DNA of 44,308 nt from an uncultured Trichormus sp. (GTDB lineage Bacteria; Cyanobacteriota; Cyanobacteriia; Cyanobacteriales; Nostocaceae). Under the pieces are notes generated by a model. That model had not been told where the DNA came from and searched no databases. It saw only the letters and a list, made by a program, of their open reading frames with translations. Below are positions 14,190 to 25,388 of the stretch, in pieces. The stretch lies in assembly GCA_936914905.1 (NCBI GenBank), contig CAKZGI010000331.1, positions 1 through 44,308 of the forward strand, read 5' to 3'. A program made the position numbers and the translations under genes. Each line of letters begins with the position of its first letter. Position 1 is the first letter of the stretch.

Positions 14190-15720
14190 ATTATCCAATT
14201 TCTCAATGTATTCATCAACTATTTGAGCAGCAAGTTTAAAAAACACTAGAAGATATTGCTGTAATTTATGACAATAAAAAGCTGACTTATGCTCAACTGA
14301 ATGCAAAGTCAAATCAACTTGCTCATTACCTAAAACACTTAGGGGTTGGTGCTAATGTTTTAGTAGGGTTATATGTTGAAGGGTCTGTTGATATTATTGT
14401 TGGTATAATGGGCATTATCAAAGCTGGTGCTGCCTATTTACCATTAGATCCAAAATTACCAGCAGAAAATCTAGTTTTTCGTTTACAAGATCGCCAAGCC
14501 CCATCTTATTAACACAGCACTCTTTAGTTGAAAAACTGCCCCAAACGAGGGTGTAAATTATCTGTTTAGATACTGACTGGGAAATTATAGCTCAAGAAAA
14601 TCAGGAAGACCCACAAATTTCTGTACAACTAGAAAATTTAGTTTATGCTATCTTTACTTCCGGTTCTACTGGTAAACCCAAAGCTGTAGCTATAGAACAT
14701 CAACAGCTTCTCAATTACTACTACGGCATTTTAGACAGACTGAATTTACCAGCAGTAGCGAGTTTTGCTACTGTTTCGAGTTTCGCCGCAGATTTAGGTA
14801 ATACAGTTGTTTTTCCTGCCTTGTGTACGGGAGGATATTTGCATATCTTATCTCAAGATAGAGCACCTGATGCACAAGCGATCACAGATTATTTTGAACA
14901 ATATCCTATCGACTGTCTTAAAATTGTCCCCTCTCACCTCACTGCACTTTTAACAGCTTCTCCCAGCCAATCAATCTTACCTCGTCAGTATCTGATTTTA
15001 GGTGGTGAAGCCAGCACTTGGGATTTAATTCGAACTATCAAAAAATAAGCTCCCAATTGTCAAATATTTAACCACTATGGACCAACAGAAACGACAGTTA
15101 GGATACTCACGTATCCAGTAGAATTCTCTCATTCTCAAGCTAAAACAGTACCTTTAGGAAGGCCTCTACCCAATACTCAGGTGTTCGTACTAGATGAACA
15201 ATTGCAACCTATACCTAAAGGTGTACCAGGAGAACTTTACATTGGGGGTGTTTGTTTGGCTAGACGTTATCTCCATCGGTCTGAATTAACACAGGAAAAG
15301 TTTATTAAAAACCCCTTTGTTAATTTACAATTACCAACCAGCAAATTCAGTCAGCGAATATAGAAAACAGGTGACCTGTTTCGTTACTTACCAGATGGTA
15401 ATCTAGAATTTTGAGGACGAGTTGACAACCAAATAAAAATTCATGGCTTTCGGATTTAATTAGGAGAAATAGAAGCCAAACCGAAAAAAAATATTGAAGT
15501 ACAATCTGCTGTAGTTATCGTTGAATAAAATCAACGGTTGGTAGCATATCCAGTTCTTAACTCTGAATCAAATCGCAACTAAAATCAGCCGAGAGAAATT
15601 ATCAACGGTTTACGTAGCTTTTGTCTACAAAAACTACCTAATTATATGGGGCCATCGGCTTTTATTCCGATCAAAGCATTACCACTAACACCCAACAGTA
15701 AGATAGATATTCAAGCATTA
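14190..15720 (+). other. Adenylation domain, pocket reads Asp
   Basis: A3 reads FTSGSTGKPKA near 14650. Pocket segments SSFAADLGNT, CLKIVPSHL, LILGGEAS and FNHYGPTETTVRIL give D-L-T-K-I-G-H-V-R. His at the seventh position favours Asp over Asn. The last position is normally Gly, so Arg is probably decay (one GGA to AGA change). Confidence 0.7.
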
Positions 15721-17415
15721 CTAGCACTAGGAAAAAACCGTTCTGAAGTTAATCAAATTAACCTAGCAGCATGCACTTCTATAGGGAAATACTTAGCTGA
15801 AATTTGGCTGCAACTTTTAAGATTGGAACGAGTAGGTATTCATGATAACTTTTTTGATTTAGGTGGACATTATTTGCTAATTACGCAATTACTAGCTAAG
15901 GTAAGAAAAGTTTTCCAGATAGAATTACATTTACGTGATTTATTTGATGCCCCGACTATAGCTAATTTAGCTCGAATTATTGATGACAAAAATGCTGGTT
16001 TTGTTACTCATACTGGAAATGTAAATCTGTTAGATGAAGCTGTCTTAGATCCAAGTATTCAAGCCAACCTAGGTGTTGAATATCAGAGCCATCCCAAAAG
16101 TATATTTTTAACAGGTGCAACTGGTCTTATTGGTGCATTTTTACTTTACGAACTATTGCAACGAACGACGGCAGATATTTATCGTTCAGTTCGTAGTAAA
16201 GACAATATTTCAGCGTAAGAAAGACTGATAAATAGTTTGGAATCTTATTTACTATGGGATGAAAGCTTCAGCCGTAGAATTATTACTGTGAACGGAGATT
16301 TAGCTAAACCATTGTTGGGACTAAATGAAGAGAAATTTGAGTCGATAGCTAGTAAAATTGATGTTATCTATCACAATGGAGCATGGGTAAATTTTACTTA
16401 CCCTTACTCTCTTCTGAAATCGGCAAATGTACTAAGAACACAGGAAGTTTTACGTTTAGCTACACAAATTGAAGTGAAGCTAGTACATTTTATCTCCACA
16501 ATTGGAGTGACTCAAATACAAAATAGCCCTGACAAAGGAAAAAAGAATGATAACGGTTATATCCAAAGTAAATGGGTAGCTGAAAAGTTAATTAAAATTG
16601 CCGGAGAACGAGGTATAGCGATTTCTATTTATAGACTAGGACGGATTTCTGGCGATAGTAAAACAGGTGTTTGTAATCCTGAAGACCAGACTTTTAGTAA
16701 TGATTTGTGGCTGTATTCAATTAGGAGGTGCGCCCAAGCAAGATATAATGGTAAATTTAATTCCTGTAGATTATGCCACTCAAGCCATTGTTTATTTATC
16801 TCGGCAAAAAGCCTCTTTAGGTCAAGTTTTGAATATAACTAGTCCTCAATCAATTTCTTGGTGTGAGATAGCTAACTTAATTTGTGTATTGGGTTATCCC
16901 ATACAACAAATTTCCTACTAAGCTTGGCGAGATAAATTACTGCAGATTTCTGAGACAGAAAACAATAATGCTTTGTATCTATTAATATCAATTTTTTCCG
17001 AAAATTATGAAAGTTCTAGGAATCAGAATACGGATAAATACAACTCTCACCATCAAAATATCATAGCTGAGTTAGCGTAGCGGAATCAGGTATTACTTGT
17101 TCATAGGTTAATCATAAGTTATTACAAACCTACTTGAGGTATCTAATTCGTACTGGGTTTCTCAAACAACCACAATTAAGCCAAAAGCTCTGAAATTGGA
17201 AATCTTGCTCAATATTCTGAGACTTAATTGTTGATTAAATTGCTTTACGGTTTGAGCTTATTCAGAAATAAAATAGGAGTCTTATCTTATTTTACCAAAT
17301 ATTGATGAACAATTAATATCTACATAAGACTCTCTGAAAGAGGTATGAAAATTTTTGAATCAATTAGATGCATCAAAATTGGCGACAAACATCAAAATAT
17401 AACAGCCATGGAATT

Positions 17416-18645
17416 ATGAAAATTTCAGCAAAAGCAACTTTAGAAGGAACAAAGAATTACCGCAATAAGCATATTGATAAATGTGCGCCAGAACATTTTA
17501 GAACAAATAACGAATTCATTGCTAGTTCTATTGGCATAGGAACTTATATTGGTCATATTGGTCAAGCTGATGAGAAAACTAATCACCAAGTTACCCAAGC
17601 TATCATTGAATCTGTGAGGCAGGGGATAAACTTAATTGATTCAGCAATTACTTATCGCGAACAGTAAGGAGAACGTAGTATAGGTAAAGCATTACGATAT
17701 CTGATAGAATCAGGATATATATCGAGAAACGAATTAATTATCTGTACTAAAGGTGGTTTTTTCAGTGAAAAAATAATTGAATATCTAAACTGGTTTAACC
17801 AACATTACATTGAAAACAATAATTCTCAAATCAGCACAATAGACTTAGTACAAAATTTCCACTGTATACACCTAGAGTATCTATAAGACCAAATTAATTT
17901 AAGTTTAGATAATTTGGGAGTGGAAACAATAGACATTTACTATATCCATTACTATACCATAATCCTGAAATACAGCTTTTAGAAATTTTGCCACATGTTT
18001 TTATAAACGCTCACACGCAGCATTCGCAGTGTTAGAATCAGCAGTTGAATCCGGTCAAATCACTGCTTATGGTATTGCCACTTGGCATGGTTTAGGTGTA
18101 CCTCCAAATAATCCTCAACATTTAGATTTAGGAAAGATAAAGTCAATAGCTGCTAAAGTAGGTAGGTGGTAACAAAAATGATAGATTTCGGTTTATTGAA
18201 TTTCCTTTGAACATGGGTATGCCAGAAGCTCTAACTGCTCCTACTCAAAATGTCGCAGGAGAGCTAGTTCCTGTTTTGGGAGCTTCTTATCGTTTAGGGT
18301 TAACTTCAATAGCTAGTGCTTCTTTAATATCAAGCACAAATTATAGGCAGAATACCTGAAAGTGTTGTTAATGCTATTGGCGAAAATTTTAATTCTGGTG
18401 CTCAACGCACACTGCAATATACTTGCAGCGCACCCGGATTGCTCTCTGCGCTTGTAGGTATGAAGAAGTTAGAACATATAGAGGATAGTTTAAAAACTAA
18501 GAGTAATCCGCCCTTAACAAGAGAAAAAATTCAAGAAATAACCGATAGAATTGTAGAGGTTTTAAAATCTATGCAATTAATTAGTGAAAATCGCAATTTT
18601 GATATATCTTGTTTATCTTCTATAATAAATGTGTTTACTCGATGA
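17416..18645 (+). pseudogene. Aldo/keto reductase family protein, decayed
   Basis: Translation from ATG 17416 gives IGIGTYIGHIG, then INLIDSAITYREQ, GERSIGKALRYL, LIICTKGGF and LSLDNLGVETIDIYYIH. These are consecutive landmarks of the aldo/keto reductase barrel (NADPH-dependent carbonyl reduction). A stop at 17665, another near 17884 and frameshifts near 17955 and after 18170 break it. The C-terminal part resumes as LLSALVGMKKLEHIED near 18440. It lies 220 bp after the reductase-terminated NRPS, on the same strand, so a role in finishing the released peptide is possible but unproven. Confidence 0.8.
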
Positions 18646-18698
18646 TATCTGAATTGCAAATAAAAAGCTTTCAATAGAAATTGAAAAATGGCTAAAAA

Positions 18699-18927
18699 AT
18701 GAGTATAGAAAATACTGAAGATATATATAACAACTTACAAAGTTGTAGTCAATGATAAAGAACAATATTCTATTTGGCCTGCTAATAGAGAAAATACTCT
18801 AGGATGGAAAGATGCAGGTGAAATTGGTTTCAAAGTAGAATGTTTGGAATACATTAAGGAAGTATGGACTGATATGAGACCCCTAAGTTTGAGGAAGAGA
18901 ATGGAGGAATTATCTAGTAAAAATTAA
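18699..18927 (+). pseudogene. MbtH-like NRPS activator, frameshifted near the N-terminus
   Basis: MbtH-like proteins are about 70-residue partners that activate adenylation domains. The diagnostic pattern is present: [19 protein letters not shown], then [18 protein letters not shown], ending at TAA 18925-18927. The likely start ATG 18699 (MSIENTED) is in a different frame: a small insertion around 18723-18733 (ATATATAACAAC) causes a shift and then TGA. Apart from that junction the protein is complete, so this is one of the least damaged genes of the cluster. Association with the NRPS genes is typical. Confidence 0.85.
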
Positions 18928-19080
18928 TAATCAGTGGATTTGGTGTAATTTGAATTTTGAAATAAGTAGGTGGGCGGAAAAATTCATAATTATGTCATGG
19001 CGAATGCAGCAAAGCGGAATCAAGCAATTACAAGGGTTTCAAGTAATTTACATTCTGTTACATAGTTATGTTTATTTGTG

Positions 19081-19168
19081 TCTACCTACTTATTACCTGG
19101 AGAACAAGTTGCTGTAGTTGGTACTTCTGGTTCTGGTAAGAGTTTGTTATTAAGAGCAATCGCTTAAA
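19081..19168 (+). pseudogene. ABC transporter fragment with Walker A (exporter-type, YddA/SbmA-like)
   Basis: About 28 codons read LLPGEQVAVVGTSGSGKS followed by LLLRAIA and a stop. GTSGSGKS is a Walker A P-loop, and the surrounding wording resembles ATPase domains of YddA/SbmA-type permease-ATPase fusions found in peptide clusters. Nothing else of the gene is recognisable, so most of it has been deleted. A role in siderophore export is inferred from position only. Confidence 0.6.
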
Positions 19169-19212
19169 CTATTTTGCTATTAGTTATGGTCAATTAGCAT
19201 TAGCAGCTTTCT

Positions 19213-19560
19213 TTAGAGCAAATATTTGAATAGGTCATCTAAAACTCGATTAGCGCCAATAATGCCCCATGCAGCAATCCAAATATCACTTTTACTGGAT
19301 AAACCCGATTTTGTTGAACGGCTTGTAACGGTGACCACAGAGGATGATTGGTGAATTGTTTCAACCTTGATTCATTGTGTCATCCCAGAATTAATAAAAT
19401 AACATCACCAGCGATTCGAGGACTTAATTCTAAGGAAATATTTCCCTGATATTTATCTTTCTTTTCATATGCACGAAGGTAAATACCCTGATCAATAAAT
19501 TATTTCTGATTGACATTTTCCTAATAATAGGGATTAATAACCAAGCTATAGCAGAACACA
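19213..19560 (-). pseudogene. Ferric-siderophore ABC binding protein, C-terminal fragment
   Basis: On the minus strand, ending at 19213, the translation shows NISLELSPRIAGDVILLILG, a TGA, then HPLWSPLQAVQQNRVYPV and, after a 1-base loss, SDIWIAAWGIIGANRVLDDL. This is the C-terminal lobe of FecB/FepB-type periplasmic iron-siderophore binding proteins. The N-terminal part is absent or beyond recognition above about 19,500. It fits the FecCDE-type remnants at 24.6-26.7 kb. Confidence 0.72.
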
Positions 19561-19581
19561 GGAAAATAGTTTGACTGTTGA

Positions 19582-20557
19582 TTAAACTGTTATTAATGAC
19601 TTTTCAAGATGAACAAGTTCTGTAACTGTACACTGAGAAATAGTTACTAATTCATCATGACCACATTCTCCTCGGAAACTAACACTTTTACTAGGATCAT
19701 CAACCAGATTACATCTATAACTTCCTACCATACCATCAGGTGTTGTGGAAGTTATTTCTACTTTACTAAAACTTTCATATTCATTTTGTTCAATTACATG
19801 ACCTTGCACTTGATAATTAAACCAATCCCAATTATATGTTAGCATCAACTGTCTTTCTAAAACTTGTACTTGCCAGGGTAAAACTCCACAACTGGGATAG
19901 ACATATTTTAAACATTGGGTATCACCGTTTCGTTTCAAAATCGTAGTAAAGGATTTTTAGTCTAACCTACCGTAATATCTCCCTTCTGGAAGGTCAATCA
20001 TGGTTGCTGCAAAACGATGTCCACCAAAATGACTACCTTACTAAACTCAAATATTAGATAATAATAACTCTTCTAATGTTGCGACAGCTTGACGATAAGA
20101 AGGATTATCATATTTAGCGCAACATTTATCATGATTACCATGAGTACATACTAAAAAATCTCTAGTTTGAATATTTATTTCTTCAAATTCTTCTAGAGTA
20201 TCATTTCTGATACACCTTTCTATGATTGGTACTGGATCGTTGATATCTGATAGGATATATTCTTTCTTGCTATACCCTCAAAAAAAATTCTTCAGTTTGC
20301 TAATAGATAATTAGACGGGTTTGCCCAACTCTGTAATAGTTAGTATTGTAAATTAATACCAAGCGTAGAGACCATACAACCTCATCAATAGCTGATTTTA
20401 AAGCTTGTAATTTACTAGTAATACCTTTGGAACATAGGGTATGAAATGTCAACCACCTTGGACATTCAATCAAAACATAGTATCGATGATTTGATGCACA
20501 ACCAATGGGATCTTCGTTCGCTTGACAAGATTCTTCTGAACATAAAAAATCGCTCAT
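19582..20557 (-). pseudogene. Sucrase/ferredoxin-like (Suc_Fer) family protein, decayed
   Basis: The minus-strand start ATG at 20555-20557 gives MSDFLCSEESCQANEDPIGC. The middle carries CTHGNHDKCCAKY and GSHFGGHRFAATMIDLPEG, the family's Cys/His signature. The C-terminal 118 codons (19582-19938) are open. Stops near 20300, 20265, 20055 and 19962 interrupt it. The family has a thioredoxin-like ferredoxin fold; its role is not settled. Placement among iron-uptake genes suggests a redox function in iron release (inference). Confidence 0.75.
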
Positions 20558-20719
20558 AATAAACTAGAAAATGAGAAATAATAATTTCAGTTAATTACAA
20601 CTGTTAATAATTATACAATATAATTTGTGTTTGTTTGGGTACAAGTTTAGAGTATCTTTGCTAACCTCCATAAAAAGCGGAGCATCCCAAATGCATAAGT
20701 TTACTTTTTATCTGATTTA

Positions 20720-21067
20720 GTTACAGGCTTCACGGTTAGCGGCATTATTCAAGTGAAACCTTGGTATGATTCTCAGTATTTAATTCCTTTATTGGGCATG
20801 ATTCTAGGCAATTCTCTAACAAGAACTTCTCTAAGTTCAGAACGCTTTACAGAAGATTTAATTAATCGTAAATAACAAGGCGATCGCATAGCTAGTCTTA
20901 ATTCTTCAAAAACCTCTCTGGAAAAAGAGAACAATCTCAGCAATCCTGAATATGTAGCAGCAGCTACTCAAATGTTCAACACCAACACACAAGAACAAAT
21001 AGCTTTAGAAGAACTAGCAGCTTGTGTTGGTTTATCCATACCCCAAATAACAACTATCCTCAATTGA
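20720..21067 (+). pseudogene. FetB-like (UPF0014) permease fragment running into an unidentified tail
   Basis: Codons from 20720 read VTGFTVSGIIQV, then PWYDSQYLIPLLGMILGNSL and LSSERFTEDLINR up to TAA 20873-20875. This matches a core segment of UPF0014/FetB ABC permeases, including the conserved PLLGMILGNSL stretch. The same frame continues for 63 codons with ALEELAACVGLSIPQITTIL, which looks like a helix-turn-helix but which I do not recognise. Either the tail is a separate gene brought next to fetB by a deletion, or the resemblance is chance. This is the only plus-strand remnant between 19.2 and 24.4 kb. Confidence 0.5.
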
Positions 21068-21173
21068 CACAAAATCTTCATCAAACAGAAGGGGTTCTGA
21101 AATTCCTGGGTACTAACACCTAAATCTTGTATATAACCCATCGCTTGGAGGGGTACTACAAGATTACGGCTGA

Positions 21174-22303
21174 CTATATCATGTCCGTTTGATTTGAAGT
21201 ATTTACATTTACTGGCTTGATACGACGGCGATACGACCACATTACCAAGCCAGTAACAGAGAGAATCATGGGTGCTAAACCTACAATGATGTAGAAAATC
21301 CCGCTATAAATTCCCCCGAATCTTCCATGGTGTAAAGGTTCAAAAGAATTGAGAATGTGATCGCCTAAAGGTAAAGAACGACTATCAACTATTTACAACG
21401 CCTTGCCTGTGTATTGATCAAATGAAATCTCACTCTGACCATACATAGAACTACCATCAGATAGCTTTTTAGCAACTGTAATTGCTCCCTCTGGTTTGTT
21501 AGCTACAGGAATATATGTAGTTTTGGCATTTGGCACTGCTGCTTCTGCTCTTTGCAGGATTTTCGACAATACCATTAGAGATTGACCAGAAACCGGTTGG
21601 GAAGAAACTTCTGGAGATTTAGGTATCAGAGTAAGAGCATGAATAATCGGAACAGACTGATCATAGAAATTCCAACAAAAATCAGTGAAGCCATTTAAAG
21701 CCAAAAATACAGTTACCACAATCCCTATGACTTTGTGAATATCAAAATTTAAACGTTTAGGATGTCCATCCCATTTAATTTTGAATCCAGGAATTATTTT
21801 TCTCCCACCAGGCCACAATATTACTTCAGTAACACTAACTATAAATAATAGTAGACCCAATACCAGTCGTAATTTGTCCAGGTTTACCTGCTGACAGTTC
21901 ATTATGTAAACATAAGGCAATACCAGGATATTTTTCCCTTCCTGAAGCAAGCCCATTACCTGACCTGTATAAGGATTAATAAACATTCGGGTTAGTTTAT
22001 CAGCACTATACCAAAGTCTGAAATGATAAGCAGAACTAACATTTTCCGGTGAAATAATCGTGCGGATTTTTAAACCAGCTTGGTTGGATATTGCTCAATT
22101 AATGGTATTGAAAATCGTATCAATTGAAAGAGGCTGCCCTTGAGGATTCACATGACCAAACTTGGACGTAACCCAAAAATCCTCTCAGGTTCGAAGATTA
22201 AAAAACTACCCGTTGAACCGATAATTGCCGCAATTAACCCAACAGCTAACCCGATATAGCGGTGAAGAATAAACGCCATGTCACGCAGTTTTTTAGACTT
22301 CAT
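21174..22303 (-). pseudogene. PepSY-associated transmembrane protein (PiuB-like), decayed
   Basis: The start at 22301-22303 gives MKSKKLRDMAFILHRYIGLA and a first hydrophobic helix (VGLIAAIIGSTGSFLIF). A scrambled part with shifts follows (about 22150-21990), then a 198-codon open stretch (21393-21986) with LRLVLGLLLFIVSVTEVILW and the HPKRLNFDIHKVIGI segment. After a TAG at 21390-21392 comes LHHGRFGGIYSGIFYIIVGL and a final helix ending in RRRIKP. His residues in HRYIG, DIHK and LHHGRFGG are family landmarks. PepSY-TM proteins often sit in siderophore loci and are thought to reduce ferric complexes at the inner membrane. Confidence 0.8.
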
Positions 22304-22334
22304 TTTTCTGCCTTATCAATTAAATACTTTTCGT

Positions 22335-24413
22335 TCAGTTAAATGAGTTTTTATTTCCTTGCGTGTACGCCACACAGGACGTAACTTTTTTTTCAGCAAA
22401 AAGTTGTAACTGGTCACCAACATGGCGTGAATCCGGGTGTGTCGCATTTCCGTAGCTGGTAAGTGCCATTGCACGTACTGGCTGAGAAAACTCAACTGCT
22501 GCTACAAAGAAATCAGCACTCACAGCTTGAAAACGTCCCTCTGTTTCTGGTGCAAAATTAACAACTCGAAAAAGTCCTAAATATCCATGACCACCATTGC
22601 TGGGTAAATCTATTTACCCGGCAAGCAGACGGAAAACTTTTCCCCAGTTAACATCTAAGCTGACATATTCTTTTTCGACTTCAGCGCCTACTGTTTCTAA
22701 TAATTCAACCGCAGCTTTAGGGTTAGGTAAACCATCAGCTGTAGTGCGTGGTTAGCTTTCACTCCAAGGTTGACTGAAGGCTGTATCAGAATCTAATTTA
22801 TCTGCCCAAGCGGTAAATAAAACCGCACCCCTACTATCTGCATCCGCTTGTCTATCCCATTTTGCTAAGACATCAGCGGCTCGTTTTGCTAATTCGTTAC
22901 CATATTTGTGGGCTGGGGGAATTAAATCATCAAGAATTCTGTCTGCTAATTCCATGCGTCTAGAATGCTTATAGGTAATAATTTCCTCAAAGGAAATACT
23001 TTCATCTTCAGCTAACATTCTGGCAGAACGCTGGGGGCGGAAATTCATTGGACCCCATGGTACCATATATGGTGGATAATTATCTGCTTTGATAGCAGTG
23101 GGAAAAGTAGTTGTCCAAGGTGAATCATTGGCATTTTTTAACAAACCACTGGGCGGATCAATTACTTGTGGTAAATCTCGATAAGGGTGAAATTTACTCC
23201 ACAATGTTTTGGATATGTCCCCAGGAATAATACCTTGCCAATATTTAAAGTCTCCTTGTTATCGCACGGGAACTAGAGCGTTAAACAAGTGAATAATATA
23301 TCCTTTACGGTCGGCGTAAATGATGGTAAAAGTCGGCAGTTGCAACCGTTATACTACTTTTCCAAATGCGGTGAGATTTTTGGCGTTTGCCATATCCCAC
23401 CACTGTTCTAATGTGCCTGAACTTTCTTGGCTAACTACCCTTAGTACAACTACTTTAACATTTTTTCACTAATTACAGAACCGTAAATAGAGTTTTTAAG
23501 TGTGAATATTTGTTCTCGTAAAGAGCCATCGTTTTGCTTGACTTTTAGTGAAAAGTTTTTTATTTTAAAGGGGAGAACTTTGTTATCGAAAAGATAGCCA
23601 TCTTTTTGAAATTTTAGTTCATAGGCATCCCAACCATCATGGGTGTTAACGGTGTGAGTCCAACCTGAATCATCATTGAAAGCGATTGCTAACACCGGAA
23701 TACCTACCAGTGTTGCCCCATAGGCATCAATGCCCGGTGCGGTAATTTGGGCTTCGTACCATAAAAATAAATCGCCGCAAGGCAAGTGGGGATTGGCCAA
23801 CAACATCGCTTTACCATCAGCAGAACGTTTTGGTGCGATCACCCAACCATTAGAACCAGGTGTAGACTTTGTATCATTAATATCTGTAACTCTTCCCGGA
23901 TCAACGATAAACGTAAACAGCAGCAACCTTTGCAGATGACTGAGTACATCCTGGGGTGTAACAGGCAGCACTACTTTTAATTGATAGTCAATTAAATCAG
24001 AATGTTCTTGAGCATAGGCATTAATTCCAGCTGCAAAAGCATCCAGATAACAGCGAAACCCAGAACTCTGTGCTTCATACCAAGCATTGGCTCCTTTAGG
24101 TACACCCATTGTCAGTACCCACTTATTTGATTCTAAATACTTCTCTCCCCAATATTCAGCCGCCCTTCCTCGTCTTTGTCCATAAAGACGTAATAACAAA
24201 TCACCTTGGCGTTGCATTTACACCCAACTAAATGCTTTAAAAGTACCCTTATGGGTATTACCATAAATATTTGGGATGCCATAAGTATCCCAAAGGATTT
24301 CTGTTGATTTGGGAACTTAACTAAAACTTTGACTACTCACCACCAAAGTAAAGATGGTGCTAAGTACAATAAGGTAAAAATCTTCGTAATCTTTGTCGCC
24401 AGTATAGAGAACA
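22335..24413 (-). pseudogene. Penicillin acylase family (Ntn hydrolase), PvdQ-like role possible, decayed
   Basis: Reading the minus strand: a hydrophobic leader (VLSTIFTLVVSSQSFS), EILWDTYGIPNIYGN, AFSWV, a stop just before MQRQGDLLLRLYGQ (24217), then the autocleavage and nucleophile site PGSNGWVIAPKRSADG with Ser codon 23852-23854, followed by LLANPHLP. The beta-chain continues through 22752-23204 (NYPPYMVPWGP, EEIITYKHSRRMELADR) and ends at 22335 with RAMALTSYGNATHPDSRHVG. Interruptions lie near 23450, 23360, 23260, 22750 and 22615. PvdQ, of this family, removes the fatty acid from pyoverdine precursors. A similar acyl-removing step here is an inference from context. Confidence 0.82.
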
Positions 24414-24449
24414 ATAAAATCTATTCTTTGCAGCAATAAAAATTGTATT

Positions 24450-24563
24450 TATTCTTCAATTTCTGGTTTACCTTTACCTGTTCTAGAAGACTTGAGCGAA
24501 GCATTGTTAGATTTTACTACTTTGGCTGATTTACATGTTTGGTTAAAAGAGCGAGGATATTAA
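24450..24563 (+). pseudogene. DUF4351-like C-terminal fragment
   Basis: Thirty-seven codons read LPLPVLEDLSEALLDFTTL then ADLHVWLKERGY and a stop. This resembles the C-terminal DUF4351 segment of Rpn/PD-(D/E)XK-type proteins common in cyanobacteria. No start or nuclease part is visible upstream, where the penicillin acylase gene runs in the opposite direction. Confidence 0.45.
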
Positions 24564-24624
24564 ACTATTATTTCTGACTATCACCGTAGCTGATCCTAAT
24601 GATAGGCTACGTCAAAAACTCTGA

Positions 24625-25320
24625 TTAACCCTGACCATTTCGTCCTATTGTTACACACATTGGTGTTCCCACAACCTGGTCAGCAAGAACACGACAATCT
24701 GATCCAAATACCTCTTTTACCATTTCCTCAGTCATAACTTGTTGTGGTTCTCCAGCAGTAAAAATTCTTCCTTATTTCACAGCAATTAAATAATCAGCAT
24801 AACGACAAGCTTGATTTAAATCATCCAACACCATGACAATAGGTTTGTCCTGAAATTGATTTAATTCATACAACAAATCTAAAACTTCTATTTGGTTAGC
24901 TAAATCTAAGAAAGTAGTCGGTTCATCTAATAGTAAGATATCTGTATCTTGAGCTAATGCCATGGCAATCTAAGCTCTTTGTCTTTGTCGACCAGATAAA
25001 GTATCTAATGCTCTTTCTGAGAAGTTGAGTAAATGGGTAATTTCTAATGCTTGCTTAACAATTTTCTCATCTTTTTGTCACCATTGCTGCAAGCAACTTT
25101 GATAATGACAACGACCTCTTGCTACTAAATCCTTGACTGTTAAACCTTCTCGTGCAACTGGACTTTGAGGCAAAATTCCTATTAATAATGTTGATTTTAC
25201 TCAACTATTAGCACCAACTAAAGCACTAATTTTTCCGGTGAGAATTGCTAAATTTAGATCCCAGATAATGGTCACACCATCATAAGCAAGAGACAGACTT
25301 TTCGTTGATGATCCTTTCAT
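24625..25320 (-). pseudogene. FecE-like ABC transporter ATP-binding protein, decayed
   Basis: The start at 25318-25320 gives MKGSSTKSLSLAYDGVTII. The P-loop region is damaged (LVGANS, stop, VKSTLLIG, where GxxGxGKS is expected). The signature region reads LDTLSGRQRQRA followed by a stop, and Walker B is [20 protein letters not shown]. The switch region reads [17 protein letters not shown], where Asp-Leu-Asn-Gln replaces the usual His-containing loop as in FecE/FepC proteins. Several in-frame stops (near 25201, 25078, 24970, 24777) exclude a working ATPase. It follows the permease genes in the same direction, as in fec-type operons. Confidence 0.85.
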
Positions 25321-25388
25321 AACAGGTAATTGGTTATTGGTGATTGGGAAAAGTAAAATTGATTACCCAGTCCATAGTCCCCAGCCCC

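Larger units (their letters stand above)
12820..17193 (+). pseudogene. Terminal NRPS, C-A-PCP-thioester reductase (Asp), decayed
   Basis: A clear ribosome site GGAGGA (12805-12810) precedes ATG 12820. Order: C-like domain 12840-14130, A 14190-15720, PCP 15770-15975, reductase 16100-17193. The first 300 bases already carry many stops. The carrier motif reads GGHY instead of GGHS (Tyr codon at 15871-15873), so no phosphopantetheine could be attached. The reductase keeps TGATGLIG for NAD(P) binding near 16117 and a Tyr-x-x-x-Lys pair (Tyr at 16558-16560). It is frameshifted near 16690 and ends with the typical YLIRTGFL tail. Such a domain releases the peptide as an aldehyde or alcohol rather than by hydrolysis, which marks this as the last synthetase. 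Confidence 0.87.

Noticed and set aside
20968-21240. A 90-codon minus-strand ORF
   Set aside because: Its first part is an out-of-frame copy of the PepSY gene's end, and the rest overlaps the fetB-adjacent fragment. There is no family wording.
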